A stretch of 64,000 bases of DNA from Casuarina equisetifolia (Eukaryota; Streptophyta; Magnoliopsida; Fagales; Casuarinaceae): positions 24,284,451-24,348,450 of the forward strand of contig CM052357.1 in NCBI GenBank assembly GCA_028551475.1, given 5' to 3'. A program made the position numbers and the translations under genes. Within the stretch, counting starts at the first letter, position 1. Each line of letters begins with the position of its first letter. Below the pieces are notes generated by a model. That model saw only the letters and a program-made list of their open reading frames with translations. It was not told where the DNA came from and ran no database searches. Below are positions 1 through 12,900 of the stretch, piece after piece.

Positions 1-579
1 TGCAGGTACAATAGCCATAATCACACTGAACAGGTAATTGCTAGGTATGGAGATCACCCTAGAGAGCCTTGAGGCAAATGAAGAAGGTGGTTAATTCATT
101 ATTCGTGCAACCACTGGCAAGGCACAGGTCAGTAATTACTTGACATAAGCCATAAATTTACGGGCCACTGACTTTTTCAAATGATTCCCACAATACAAAT
201 TTTGGTGACCGATTTGAGATGAGAAACAAGACTCTTGAGCGATGGTTCCATTGAGTTGATGAGTCAGGTGAGCACAACGGCGTGAACTTGGTCCTAGCAA
301 GCTGTTGCATTCGTGTCATTGGTTGGCCATGGGATTTGTTTAGTAAGGAAACCGAGCTTGTTCTAGGCAAGAAAAATGGTCCAAACTTAATTTGTGCAAA
401 GATGATGGTTCAATTCTTTGGCAAGGCAGTGGGAGATGATACTTCCAACTTACAAATTTGCCACAGTAAGGTAATAAGGGTCGTGAGTGAGGGCAACAAA
501 AGGGTGATTAAGGGTGTAGTAGTGAAATTTAAGGTTGAATTGGCCATAGGAGTGGCAGAGGTGGTCGGAGAAGTATTAC
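1..579. other. Unassigned left edge
   Basis: I recognise no gene here. An open frame on the plus strand (282-626, about 114 codons) shows no family motif I can name and runs into the repetitive stretch that follows, so I do not call it a gene. The sequence could be a decayed transposon or the edge of one that continues outside the window. Confidence 0.4.
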
Positions 580-1000
580 AACGATTAGGGTTTGAATGGC
601 GAAGGTGTAATTGGGAAAAGGGCTGAGGGTAAATTGGGAATTAAGAAAGTTGACAATGGCTAAGGTTTGAGTGGCTAATTGAAATTTGAAAAAGGGCTAA
701 AGGTAAATTGGGAATTAAGAAAGTTGGTGGCTACTAGGGTTTAATGGCATAGCAATAAATCAGAAAGGGGGTTGAGGGTAATCATGGAATTGCCAAAAAG
801 ACGACAACTAGGGTTTGAATGGCAATATGGTATATAAGAAAAAGGGTGGAGGATAATTATGAAATTGAGAAAAATTGGAGCATGGCTAGGATTGCAATGG
901 AAAAATGGGAATTCTGAAAGGGATAAAGGGTAACTAGAAGAATGAAAAATAGTGCTGACAAGGGTTTTGAGTAAATAACCAAAAGAAAGTGGTGATTTCT
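580..1000. repeat. Degenerate tandem repeat
   Basis: Variants of one unit recur several times. Each contains agggttt (or aaggttt) followed by a form of aatggc, then an A/G-rich stretch with a form of agggtaaattgggaa. The two best copies, around 605-655 and 675-725, share the block gtaaattgggaattaagaaa. Later copies towards 1,000 are increasingly diverged. The period is roughly 60-100 bp and irregular. It looks like an old satellite-like or transposon-internal array; the family is unknown. Confidence 0.5.
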
Positions 1001-1587
1001 TGGGGGGGAGGAAGTCAGTGATAAAGGAGCCCAATACACTTGGGAAAGGATGAAAAAAGAAGAGTGGAAGCAAATGACCTAACTGTCTCGAATACCATAT
1101 AACAAAATGAGAAATATAATGTGGAAATTTCTCTCTCTATTAATGTTGCGATACTTTAGACTATATAATAAGGGGTCTTTATATAAACCTGTGACAATGT
1201 TTTACATGGAAAACATAATAATAAAAAATATAGAGAATATCTACATTAATTCTCACATATAAAATTAAACCTAATATCATGCCACATAATATTCCATATC
1301 ATGATATTCCATAACACAAGCCAATACAAATAGTAAAAAAGGTTCAAAAATAATCAAATCTAAAACATAAAATAGGTAGGCAACAACTCCAATTGGCTAG
1401 AAAAACATACTCAAATAAAATGTGGAAGCACAAAACTGATAACCAATCAAGAACAAAAAAAACCTACTCTAATATCATGTTAAGAGCATAAAGGATAAAG
1501 GAAATCATAAATCTATATTTATGTGTACAAAAATTACAAGTAAGAAAATAATAGTGTAGAACTAAATATACAAATCATCTATAAGTT
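1001..1587. other. AT-rich intergenic stretch, nothing recognised
   Basis: This A/T-rich DNA has short open frames without recognisable motifs. It ends in a T-rich run (about 1,588-1,615) that I read as the reverse complement of the poly-A tail of the neighbouring LINE. Confidence 0.4.
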
Positions 1588-2715
1588 ACTTTCTTTTTCT
1601 TTTTTCTTTTTTTTTAGGGACAATACCCTTATCATTTATATTGATAACATAGGTATAATAAGGTGTCAAACCTGTTAGAAAAATATATAAGGCAAAGCAT
1701 AATACCTAACCTTTTATTACATAAACCTAATGAAAAGGTATAAAACTTTTTAGAAATAAAAACATAAACAACTAACATGATTGCATAGCCATTAATGAAA
1801 AATAAATTATTTATTTCATTGAAACTTAACATAAAGTGAAAGTAATTGTCTAAGGAAGCTTGTAATGCTCTAGGCCTAGTTGATCTTCCCATGAAATTTT
1901 CCTGCATTGACTTGGTAAAAAGCCAAGAGTTGTAAAAACTTGCAATCCTGTCATTGAATGTCCAAAATTAGCTAATCTATCAGCTAAAAAATTTACTTCG
2001 TGAAACACATGAGATATCTAAACATTGGGAGGAATATAACTAGAACATTTGCGTAGCTCGTAAGCCAATTTTCAAAGAGTAGAGTGGTTTCCTTTTATGC
2101 AATGAATCATAAACTGAGAATCTACTTTTATTTCTAACAACACAATTCTCTTTTAATGGCATATTTCTAGGCCTTTAAGTAAGGTTTGGACCTCTGCTTT
2201 TGCACTATCTCCATTTCCCAAATTAACTTGCATACGCTATAAGCACATTTCCTTCCAATCTCTCATCACTCCCCCTCTTGCGCATGCACCACTAATACAA
2301 GATCCATCGGTATTTAACTTCAAAGAGTCTACAGCAGGGCAAGTCCAACCAATCATTCATCCTTTTGTAATGGAAGGTACTGAAATAGGAATATGCAAAG
2401 CTTGTAACCGTGTGCAATCACTCATTGATGAAAATTTTGTACCTTTGAAGGATCCCATTAGAAGACAAACATTAGAAATCACTCCTTCTATCAACATTGG
2501 TAAGAGAAATCCCTTTTTTGAATAGATGACATTATTCTTGCTAACCAAATTCGCCACATAATCTAGCAACCCACCAATGCTACCATTATTCCTGCTTGTG
2601 AAGATTCATTGGCCTCCTTAAACCAATCAATAAGAAAATTTGATACTGTGTCTTTCCTTATTGATATTTGTAAGATATTGCAAAAATGTTGCCGTAATCT
2701 CCTAGCCAATTCTTC

Positions 2716-2922
2716 TTAGCAAAATAGGTGATCAATTGATTCATATTGAGGATGAACACAACATACACATTTAGACGCTAGCAAAACACCTCGCCTTTGT
2801 ACATTTGTATTCGTGGGAAACCCATTGTTCATCATCCGCCACATAAAAAAGCCAATCTTAATGGGTAAAAATTGATTCAAATGAATTTGCTCCAACCCAC
2901 ATTTTCTCCATGCACCCGTCAA
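2716..2922 (-). pseudogene. LINE zf-RVT-like segment
   Basis: This short open stretch of 68 codons, downstream of the RT piece on the same strand, contains the FFMWRMMNNGFPT-like core and a CVCC followed by HLFC pattern typical of the zinc-binding region between RT and RNase H in plant LINEs. It is a fragment of the same decayed element. Confidence 0.7.
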
Positions 2923-3423
2923 TGTTCATACACTAATAACAGAAAACAACCCATTAGACATAAGCTTAAAGATTAACTTATCTAGCTCATTGTTAAGATT
3001 GATTTGATAAGCTTGTTCTTTTTGTTCTGGAAACAAAAACCTTTCTAAAAACCTTGTATATGATATGTCATCTTTAATACTTTTATGATAATCTTCACAA
3101 GATGGAAACCATAGAAGCTCCTTTAGCCATTTGTCTGTCCAAAAAAACCCCAAACTATCATTTACCTCCCACCTACTATGTTGCAAAGCAAATGGAAGAT
3201 GGACACTCATAGTAGCCCAACAATAGGAAGCCATAATGTTTCTGGGTTGGTGAATAACTTCCACTGTCGTGCCATATTTTCTCTTCATGAATTATGCCCA
3301 CAATGATTCACCTTTAATAAAGTTCCATGACATCTTCTCATGTAAATTGTCCATCATTATAGCCATATCTCTTATTCCTAAACCCCCTTCATCCAAAGGC
3401 CTACAAACTTTATCCCAACCTAC

Positions 3424-4131
3424 CTAATGTGCTCTGTGAACTTCCCTATTGCTCAATAAAAAGTCTGCCATAGTTTTATTAATTTCTTTCAAGACTGATT
3501 TCAGAATCTTAGTGACTGACAAATAATGTATGGGAATTGAGGACAATACACTTTTGATTAAAACTAGTTTTCCCCCATGAGATAAAAATTTATTTTTCCA
3601 ATTGTTGATTCTCCCTGTAATCTTTGCCAGTAGCTCTTCAAAGTATATCCTCTTTGCTCTTCCTTTAAAGAGTGGAACCTCTAAATATTTCATTGGTAAA
3701 TCAGTCAGTGAAAAACCTGTCCACTGTTTAATGTGATACTTCTTGTAAGCAAGAGCTTTTTTGGCCAATAAGAAATTGTATTTCTTGACATTTACTAGCT
3801 GTCCACTAGAATATTTATAATCTCTCAACAAAGCCATAAAATTCAATATTGACTGTTTTCGACCATTCAAAAAGACAATCACGTCATCTGCATAAAGCAA
3901 ATGTGAGACATAGTCAAAGTTATTCATACCTTTAAATCTACCAATCTCTCCATTCTGCATTAGGTGCTTCAACTTTCGACTAAATGCTTCTTGAGTAATA
4001 ATAACTAAACTCGGAGATAGTGGATCTCCTTGTCTAAGTCTCCTAGTGGATTTAAAAAAACCAAATTTTTTCTTTGTAATTAGATAGAAAACCAATTGTT
4101 TGAGATACAATGATAGATCATGTTTATCCAC
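3424..4131 (-). pseudogene. LINE reverse transcriptase fragment
   Basis: This is the longest open piece of the LINE, 235 codons. It begins inside the RT domain and covers the QGDPLSPS motif (residues about 34-41), a YADD catalytic motif about 45 residues later, and the typical thumb region with a WKNKFLSHGGKLVLIKSVL-like segment. The family function is target-primed reverse transcription of the element RNA. It lacks the endonuclease and the first RT motifs and is followed by frame breaks, so it is a remnant. Confidence 0.85.
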
Positions 4132-4298
4132 AGCGGAGAGAAAACCTTTGTAAAACTTGTAATAAAAACGGCCACTCTAACCCATCATAGATACTCCTAT
4201 TATATAATGGTCCATAACATGATCCGGGTTTTGCTATACCCTCTAGACAATAGATAAAACAACCATTTTCTCAGTAGGAATATTTTTTTTTAACAGTG

Positions 4299-5563
4299 TG
4301 ATAACTCTATTTTTATAGAGTTATTTTACCTATTTTTTAGGTAATAAATAATACAATGTTTATGAGAAAATATTTGAACTCATCTTATTTATTTGAATTT
4401 GTCTTGTTTTTGTAGCACAAGGAGAAAAAGGATGAACATGGAGAACCTGATGCTTATTGTGTGGCAAAATTGTAATATCAAGATCAAGAAAGTCAAGATG
4501 GGCTTAGGCTTTGGATAATTGTTATTAGATTTTCTATTGTTATTGGATTTTCTATTTAAATAGAAAATCCAGTCATGTTAGGAATTCAAGTCTCAATTAA
4601 TTTAGGAGTTCAAAACCCAATTGTTTTAGGTCTCTAAAACTCAATTGTTTTAGGTCTCTAAAACCTAATTCTACTAGGATAGGAGATAGGTCTAAACCTA
4701 AACCCTATTTAAGAGAAGAGAAGAGGCAAAAGAAAGGAAGGGGGAAATTGAGCACAACTCAAGAAAGAGGCCAAGAATTCAAGGTTTTCTTGAAGAGAAG
4801 ACAAAAAGGGTGACAGACTTCTTGTTCTTGGATTCAAGATGCCTTCTTTATTTCTTATTACCATTCTTCCTCATTATTTCTTTATGTTTTAGTTTATCTT
4901 TGTTAGAGCTACGATGTAACCTAATTATGATGGTATGAATCTTATGATTATTATGTTTTGTAAGATATTTTATTTATGTGAAGTTACATATTACGGAGTT
5001 TAATGCTTTTAGGTGATTAGCTATCACTTAGATGACTTGATTTGCATGTTAAAGACCGACATGAAATAGCATGCAGTTGCTTCTTGTAATATGTAACCAT
5101 AAATTAAATATGGATAGACATATACCATATTGTTTGTGGCTTTTGGTGTAAACTGGGAATATTCATAGATCCTAATGCATTTGGTTTGTTTCAATTCACA
5201 TATAGAGATATAGTGAATTAATGAACTAAATAGGTTTGTTATACCTAGACATAGGATAGTAAATAAATTAGGAAATTCCGCCATCACATAGATATTATCT
5301 CTCTTGCAAGCATAAATAATCAATATTAGTATCTAGTAATTATGGTGAAGTCATATGCTCTAACATATTTCTTTTATTAAGTTTTCTTAGACTTAGTTAG
5401 TTAATCTATCATCCATCAATTTGATTTACTAGATAAATTCTAGGAGTTATTCACCGTTAGTAATTAGTTGGTCTAGTAATCACCAATCTCTGTGAGACGA
5501 TATCTTTCTTATCATTATATTACTTGTTCGACATGTTCACTTGCATTTAGATTTCACCGAACA
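4299..5563 (+). mobile_element. Solo LTR, copy A (1,265 bp)
   Basis: The block starts TGATAACTC and ends CGAACA, giving TG...CA termini, and is flanked by a perfect 5-bp duplication CAGTG at 4294-4298 and 5564-5568. Two further copies with their own duplications occur at 59,585 and 61,311. There is no internal retroviral coding region, primer-binding site or second LTR, so it is best explained as a solo LTR left by recombination between the two LTRs of a full element. The first bases fold into a perfect hairpin (ATAACTCTAT, TTTT, ATAGAGTTAT at 4301-4324). A TATA-like tatttaag lies near 4,705. Gypsy or copia affiliation cannot be told from the LTR alone. Confidence 0.9.
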
Positions 5564-5568
5564 CAGTG

Positions 5569-8500
5569 GAAGACATATCTATAAGGAGTAATGGTTAATC
5601 TAGCTTCTCTTTTTTTTTCTCTCACTCAATTTTGAATGGGCATCAACCTTTGAGCGTTACATAAGTGGCATTACGAACTACAGGGTTTACTTGTTCCTTC
5701 TGACCGACGTGATGGGTTGATCCCATACGTGTTGCTTCTGCATTAGAATTGGATTTTGCCTAAGCGGTACCCATTCTATAGCACGTATGTCTATTTCCTA
5801 TTTGTGCCTCTGTTATTGTGAAACACTTGGGCGGTTTGTTCCTTATGTATAAAGCCCGCAATTACACGGCACGAATGAGAGTAAAAGATGCACGTTGGAA
5901 GTGGAAATTTCTGCTAGAGAAGGGAAGGAACGAGGGAAAGTCTCTGTTCCTTCCAAGTTTCTATTGCTTGAGAGGACTTTGTTTTCGTCTTCTTCTTCTT
6001 CTTCCTTTTTCAATCATTTTTCCTTTCTTCTAGAAGGAAGTTTAAGGTGTCATTCTTTCATATGTCATTTTCATGCGCTGATATAATATTCACATTATGC
6101 GGAGTTTAGACTAGGAATCTGAACTAATACTAGAGTAATGATTAACACAGGAAGAAATCACTAACTCCAAATAGATTTAAGAATCATTTTTTGAGATGTT
6201 GAAGTTCATTTTCTGGGTGGCGACAATTAATATCTTATGCCAACTCAGAGCTTCTCCATTATCTCCACCTTCTCAAATTGAGTGGGGGTCCATACCATCT
6301 GATATATGCCCTCTGGAATGTGACGGGTTGTGCAATTGAATGGAATAATCTGAAATTGAGCACCTTCTTGACTGGTTTTCTTGGGAGCTGAAGGACCACC
6401 TTGTGCACGGGTCAGAAAATGACCTACTTAAATGCGGAAAGCTGAGCCCTCAAAGGCAGGGCTCAGCCCAAAGGATTTTGTTTTGTCTAAATCCCCTGCA
6501 GATCACAACGACTGAGCTCTCAGAAACATATTTATACGGTCCCGGCTATTGAATGAAAAAATTTGCTCTTTCAAAGTGCTGATTTCATGGACCCTTATAG
6601 TAGGATGTCCAGGCAATTCTTACTCCAGGATTTTGATGTGTCATTCTCTTCAATTTCATTTTTTCCTGGTTGGCAACCAATGAAAAAAGAAAAGAGTCTA
6701 GAGCAAAGAAAAGACCACTGGACTGAAAAAACACTGAAGAAAAACAAAAAAGAAAGCAGATGGAGCTCCATCGAATGCAGACAGGCGGTCCGACCTCTAG
6801 TAAATCTGTATGCATAAGTTTTCCCGTCCAGTTTTCAACACGAATCATTTTGCTGGCTGGAAAGCCAGGGTTAATCAGTGGAATCACATTCATTCGTTCA
6901 CTTTATCCCATATGTTGACCATTTGACCCAACAATTATGCGTTCAGTACAACGTGTTTCCGTATGTAAACGCTGGAAGATTTGGGTTAAAACTCGTTCCA
7001 ATTGCCGCCACTTCTTTTTGTAATGCATTTGACCTGGCCACTTCGCGCATAATCTCAAAACCAGGACTATTCTGCGTTATTTGTGCGCCTGTGTTGACTA
7101 AACAAAAGAACTTTGTTGTTGCCCCACTATGGACATTTTTTTATGTACTAGATCTGCGTGTGTTACGGCATCCTACTTTCCCCAGTCAAGTGTAATTCAT
7201 ATGGATCCATGCCAAAAACATAATCGTTGCTTACAAATGCATTACGTGCCAAAAATATGCCGCCAATCAACATGACCTTTTACCTTACTTCAGTTTTTGT
7301 GTTCGGGTTGTCCTTCTCGCTTCACTAATTCCTCCCAGTCATCCCGGGGTTAGGTGAAGTTATAAGGACTTCCCCTTCGACTAGCGTTCCTTTCTTCTTC
7401 CCCCCACCCCCTACTTTCTTCTCCAGTCTTCACTATCATTCCTGCAGTGTTATCTGATATCCTGGCACCTCCTTTGACACCACTCTTGTCATCTGTAACG
7501 CCAAACACCCCAAGAAACCTGCCAAGAATCAGAAGTCCCACTTACTTCAACAGTAACGTTCTATCGGCGCGTATCATGCAAGCATGAGGACTTCTCTAAA
7601 GTTCCACTTGGTTCAACGGAGGTTCGCTGTTCTGTTCCTTTTTAGAACAATACGATAAATTTGCCATCCGCACGCCAAAATCTTGTCCTCTCTCCCCAAG
7701 AGCCAGTGTGCATAAGGTACGCGATTCTCTGATTAAATAACTCTCGGAGCCACCAAAAGCAGAGGTAGACTTCATCAGCTTTGCTTTTCTTTATGCTTCA
7801 AATTCATTTCGAAAAGGCACATCATTATTGTCAATATAACATAAACAATCACTGTCATGATCTTCGCTGAGTACTTCCTCGATGAAAATATGATGTCCAG
7901 TCACAAACTCGACTCAAGTAGCTAAATATTAAGTGTATTCATATGATTGTGTAGGAGACAGCTAAAAGTAGTTTGAAATAATTGACTAGGTTGAGGTTAT
8001 AGTTCATCAACCAAGAAAACAGTCAAGCACACGTGACATGCATTACTTGACTTGGAATTGCAGAAGAAATGTCGTTAAGCATTTAAAATGGGAGGTCAAT
8101 ATTATTTTCGTTAACAGTTTAACAAGATCGAGATGTTCTTCTTTGAAAAGACGAGAAAACTGATTTATGTCCTCGCTTCTACAAAACTTACGTAGATAGT
8201 AGGTGAAACACTTAGATGATACTGACTGTCAAAGCACGAACTTCGAACTTGGCACATAACATTCATTTTGGGTTTTAATTATTAAAGTCGTATTTAATGA
8301 GATTGAATTGAATGAGATCAAAGATCAAGAATTACCCTGAGAATCCAGTGTGATCAACACTCCACATGCCACTGGTAGATGATAAGAATACAAGTGCATG
8401 ATCTTTATCTGTTGACTATGAGAAGTATTTAGAGCAGACAAAACTTTAATGATTTAGAATCACGATAAGAGTTTGACTTGTATATGTACATAAAACATGG

Positions 8501-9918
8501 GATTAGTTGCAGCCAGACTTAAAAAGGACGTTGTATTAGTATTAGGAGGAAAGGAAAAAGAAGGAAAGAAGAGGTCAAGTGTTATCCCTATTTCCCAGAT
8601 TGTAACTCATCCAACATTGGTTGTCTTTCCAAAGGAATTGGAGAGGATGCTTAAGGAACAAAGCCGTGGAAGGAGGAGACAAATATTATTAAGCAGAAAT
8701 GAGGGGACCAAAAATAAAGCCTAATTTCTTGAGAACACAAAAGAAAGAAAGCGCCAACACGACCAGCTAACGAGAGAGTTATGATTAGCGTTAAGCAAAA
8801 ACTTACCTGGCAACAGAGCGAGTTCACCATAAACCTGTCTGTCTCACTAATCAATATCTCTTTCTTGTTTAGTTCCCAGTCCAAATCAAAGCCCCAACAT
8901 GCATACAACTCAAAAACGATTAGCTTTAAGCAAAAGAGATCGGAAAGCAAATGGCCATAAAGAAAAGGAAACAGAAAAGAAAAAAAAATAAAGAAAAGAA
9001 ATCATTCTAAAGAAAAGAAAAAGAAGAGCTACCAGAAACGCAGAGCATGTTGTGTGAGCAGCCTTTCATTAAATCCCTTTTTCTCGTACTCCTAAGAGAG
9101 TAGATAGATATGTAGTATATGTTTTCGTACAGAAAGATGGTACACTGAGTCTACGCCTGAGTGTATCATTTAGAGATCTAAGTAGCATCGGAAAGCAGCG
9201 ATTTTCCCGGCAAATCGTTGTGGGATTTCTTGGTTCCTGAGTAAATCTCCTGTCGCAGAGCCTTCAGGGGCAGGTGCTCAATACCCTCCCGGCGCATTTT
9301 AGGCTTCCCAACCTTATCAGTTCTGGGTTTTCTTTTCTTGGAAAAGAATGCCACCGCATGAGGGCGGAGGATGGAACTTTTTCTCCAGAAAGTATCTTTT
9401 TTGTCGATTTTTTTCTTTAAACCCATAGGAAAGCTTGAAGCATCATGCTGGTAATCGATATTCTAGTTTTTGTTTACTTTTTGCCAACTAAGTTGAATGT
9501 TTTGATGGAAATCTACAAACGATAGGCCAAATCCCAAATTAGACCTCTGGGATTTGCATGCACAGAGGCTCTGGGGGTTCAGGAATCTGAGAGCTTTTTC
9601 TTCCTCTCATAGTGTTTCCAGAGTTCCAAAACCGCCCTTGCTTCGTCCTGACTTGCTGCTCTGTTTTGTTTGAATTGCTTTCATTTTTCAGTTTCCTGAA
9701 CCCCGCACCAGAGACAGGCATTAGTAAGGCACCACCAACCCAGTCTGCATGCATTAACTTCCACCATCCATTTGTCACTTCAGTTTCTTCTGGGTTTTCG
9801 ATAAATCCAGGCTCACTGCTTCACTGCTTTGCATTCAGTCAAGCAAGCTTCTGTATCAGTATACGCTTTCTTTCTTCAAGACTCTTTCTCCCTTTCTCTT
9901 TTTCTTTGTTCTAGTTCC
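5569..9918. other. Gene-poor region upstream of TAR2-like gene
   Basis: There is no convincing coding gene in about 4.3 kb. Small open frames (5,818-6,086; 6,563-6,893; 6,878-7,195; 8,497-8,724; 9,178-9,426) overlap on both strands without recognisable domains. One perfect 10-bp inverted repeat occurs at 6,441-6,467. The last few hundred bases (about 9,550-9,918) are pyrimidine-rich, as in plant 5' leaders, and presumably hold the promoter and leader of the downstream gene. I could not fix a TATA box or start site. Confidence 0.4.
6441..6467. repeat. Perfect 10-bp inverted repeat with 7-nt loop
   Basis: The arms gctgagccct (6441-6450) and agggctcagc (6458-6467) are exact reverse complements around the loop caaaggc. 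It is GC-rich in an AT-rich setting. No function is assigned. Confidence 0.75.
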
Positions 9919-12900
9919 ATGCCTAATATCCCGAGTGTTTTCTCAATGAGGCACATCTTCGTGCTCTCTCTGGCCTTGAATATCAGTCTAATCTTAAGGA
10001 CCATGCACGAGAGGGAGAGGGGTCTCATTAGGTTCCGCTCTGAACCTCAAGGAGGCCAAATTAGCCAGAGGACACGTTTGTCCTCGACTTCTTCCTCATC
10101 CGCAGCAGCTACTTCTCGGACTGAGCCTCAGGACGGCGTGCAGAGAGTTATCAACCTCGACCAGTAAGTACAACGAGTGTTTTGTTTCAAGTTGATCTGT
10201 TTTTGTGCTCCCTGAGTTCATCTCATCTTATCAAATCTTTGCAGTAAAGCTTCTAAAATGTAGCACTAAACCTTCCTCGTGGTTTTGGTATGTCCCTTCC
10301 CAACCTGCAGACTGTCAGGCCTTTTTTCTTTTTCATTTTCCCGTAAGGCTGACAGCAGAATTAACGATTTTCGGCTAGAGCAAGAATTTTAGGCCTGGGG
10401 TGCCAAGAAAATAAAAAGGGGCAGGGGCATAATTGTCAAGTTGAAAGGTCAGCTTCTTGGGGATGGGAAACTATTAGGTAAGCAATGATGGTATCTCAAA
10501 TCCAAGGATCCTTGATATGTCAGAGAACTGAGATGATGTCAGTGATATTTCTCACATATTATGGGGGTAATATTATTTATTGTTGTCTTCCATTTTTTAT
10601 ATCCGTTGAATTGCCTTGCTGCCTCAGAAAGTTTGCAGCTGGTATTCCTAACGTGCACTGGAGCCCTGCTCCTTTCAGGAAGAGGACTATGCCGGCTGTA
10701 GAATTTACTAGCGTAGACAAAGACAGGTCCTTTGTAATGGTAGAGATTTTCCATGGTGGCTTGTTGGAGTGGGAAAAGAAGCTTGGTTTCTCCATGATTC
10801 TTTCTTGTCATTTCTCTGTTCCCAAGTTGAGGGGGGCTGGTGGTAGTGCTATTGCTAGAATTCTAACATGGACCTGAGAGGTGGTGGTGCTCATTGGCAT
10901 TTGACCAACTAGCCATCATTATGTGCCGAAGTTGTGGACCCAAATTGGACAACTTACAGTTAATTAGTAAGTTGGAGAGCCCGAGGTGCTTGTCGCAGCG
11001 CAATGCACTATAAGGGGTTTACAGATGGCTGCATGCTTGTGGGAGCCATGTGGCTCTGAGGACACAGGATTTGGACACCCTTTTGGCGTTTGGTTTGATG
11101 TAAAGTGCTGTCTGTAGGGCGCATAAGATCTGAGAACTTTTGGCCGCCCCTAATTTTTAAGGCCCTCTGTTAGGCTTATATGGAAAACGGGGGATTGCCT
11201 GGATCTACCCCCATTTCCGTGGGCTCTGTGCAGATAGTTATGGATACTTGCTCTGATTTTTTACCTGTTAGCACGTAATACAGCATATTGATCTTATGTT
11301 AGATATGCATACTTCTAATTAAAGAGGCTGACAGATCGGGACCCACCCATACAATTTTAGAATTCTGCTGCCGCGAGTGTTTTCCATCCCTTCATGGGCT
11401 GATTATGTCTACTTTTACATTTTTATTTTCTGAGACGTGACGTTTTGGCGAGTCATCATGCTGCCATCCAAGTGCCCACTCATTTTTCCAGCGGCATGTC
11501 ACTTCTGGTTTCCTTTTAGATGGAGAGTTGGTGGATTCTATGACCAAGATGAAGGGGTGCCCCCATGGATAGCAGCCAAGTACAGTAAAAACTTGATGGG
11601 TCACTAATCTTGTGCCAAATTAGATATTAGTCATGTTCAAGTAGTCGACATGATCATACACCAGTCCTTCAAAAGGCATGGTGGCATGCTAATTATGAGG
11701 ACCATAGCTGCACTCTGACATGTTATATTACCATGTTTTCAACAGGGGTGATCCAACAATGTACGAAGAGTATTGGCAACAAGTGGGCGACGAAACCAGG
11801 GTTGTGATCCAGGGGTGGCACTATATGAGCTACTTTTCGGATGTGAGCAATGTTTGTTGGTTTTTGGAGCCGGAGCTGGGGGAAGAGATCGTTCGCGTGC
11901 ATCGCCTGGTCGGTAATGCTGTGACGGAAGGTCGTCACATAATCGTTGGAACAGGTTCATCGCAGCTCTTTTTCGCTGCTCTTTTTGCCCTTTCGCCACC
12001 GGATGCACCTGAACCAGTTAGCGTTGTCTCCCAGGCCCCATACTATTCCGTGAGTGTTTCATAGTTAATCTTGTTTGTTGCTTTAGTGTTTTTTCTTCAA
12101 TTCAGTGTTCTTGAATTTAATACTGTAGCAATTTGCTTATATGCTTGTCGAGAATCTAGGCAAGAGCGCGGCATTACCTCCGAAAAAGGTTTATTCCGAT
12201 GTTTTTATATCAATGATTAATGAAGTCACTTTACAAGGTGGGCATACTTGTATTTCCTTTTTTGAAACTACTTTGCACTTACGGAATGGTTGTGATACTC
12301 GAGACTTTCTCCAACATATTGCCATTCGTTTCTCCTGCCCTACTAGCCTTTTCATCTCTTAATCGGTATTCTGATTCTCGACTTGGGCGCATCTTTGCAC
12401 TTTCTGTAGAACTTCATTTATGCTTCTGTCTTTAATCCTTCCATTCTATCAATTACGCATGCTGACTGATAACCCGATTCAAGTCAATTCAGGAAGCCCT
12501 CATTCCCATGGAGATTGCATATGCATGTGCCGTATCGGATGGCATAAATAACCTTGAAAGTACTTGTATATGGGTGCTGAAAAACTCGATGAATCAGGGT
12601 ATTAATACCATCTTGATAATTCCAACGAACCTGTTGCATGTACACAACATGATCTGACAGTGTCAAAGTCCGCTTCTTTCTGAGATTTTTCTGCCCAGTA
12701 AGAATCAAGATCGCAGATTTTTGAGTATACAACAAGCAATGGTCTGACTTAGATTGTGTTTTACTCCTGAACTGTTGACTGAGGATATCACATCAATGCT
12801 TGTGTACGATCTAATTTTGCCGAGATGCAATTGATTTAGCTTGGTGACTTAAGAGCCACTGAAATACTGGTAATCCTAGCGAGTCTCTTAAAGGGGCCTA

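Larger units (their letters stand above)
1588..4270 (-). mobile_element. 5'-truncated, decayed LINE (non-LTR retrotransposon, L1 type)
   Basis: Read on the minus strand the parts come in LINE order: reverse transcriptase (about 4,131-3,424), linker, zf-RVT-like segment (about 2,920-2,716), an RNase H-like stretch (about 2,340-1,860), then a short 3' region ending in poly-A (T run at 1,588-1,615). The RT part shows LRQGDPLSPS and the catalytic YADD box with a following LxxxGRK segment. Several frameshifts and stops separate the pieces, and everything upstream of the mid RT domain, including the endonuclease, is missing, as usual for 5'-truncated insertions. It cannot be active. Its 5' edge (about 4.2-4.29 kb) is uncertain and lies just beside a solo LTR. 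Confidence 0.85.

Noticed and set aside
282..626. 114-codon plus-strand frame at the left edge
   Set aside because: No recognisable motif, and it runs into repetitive sequence.
9178..9426. Small lysine-rich minus-strand frame upstream of TAR2
   Set aside because: No homologue recognised, no splice or promoter context, and a basic composition expected by chance from A/T-rich DNA.
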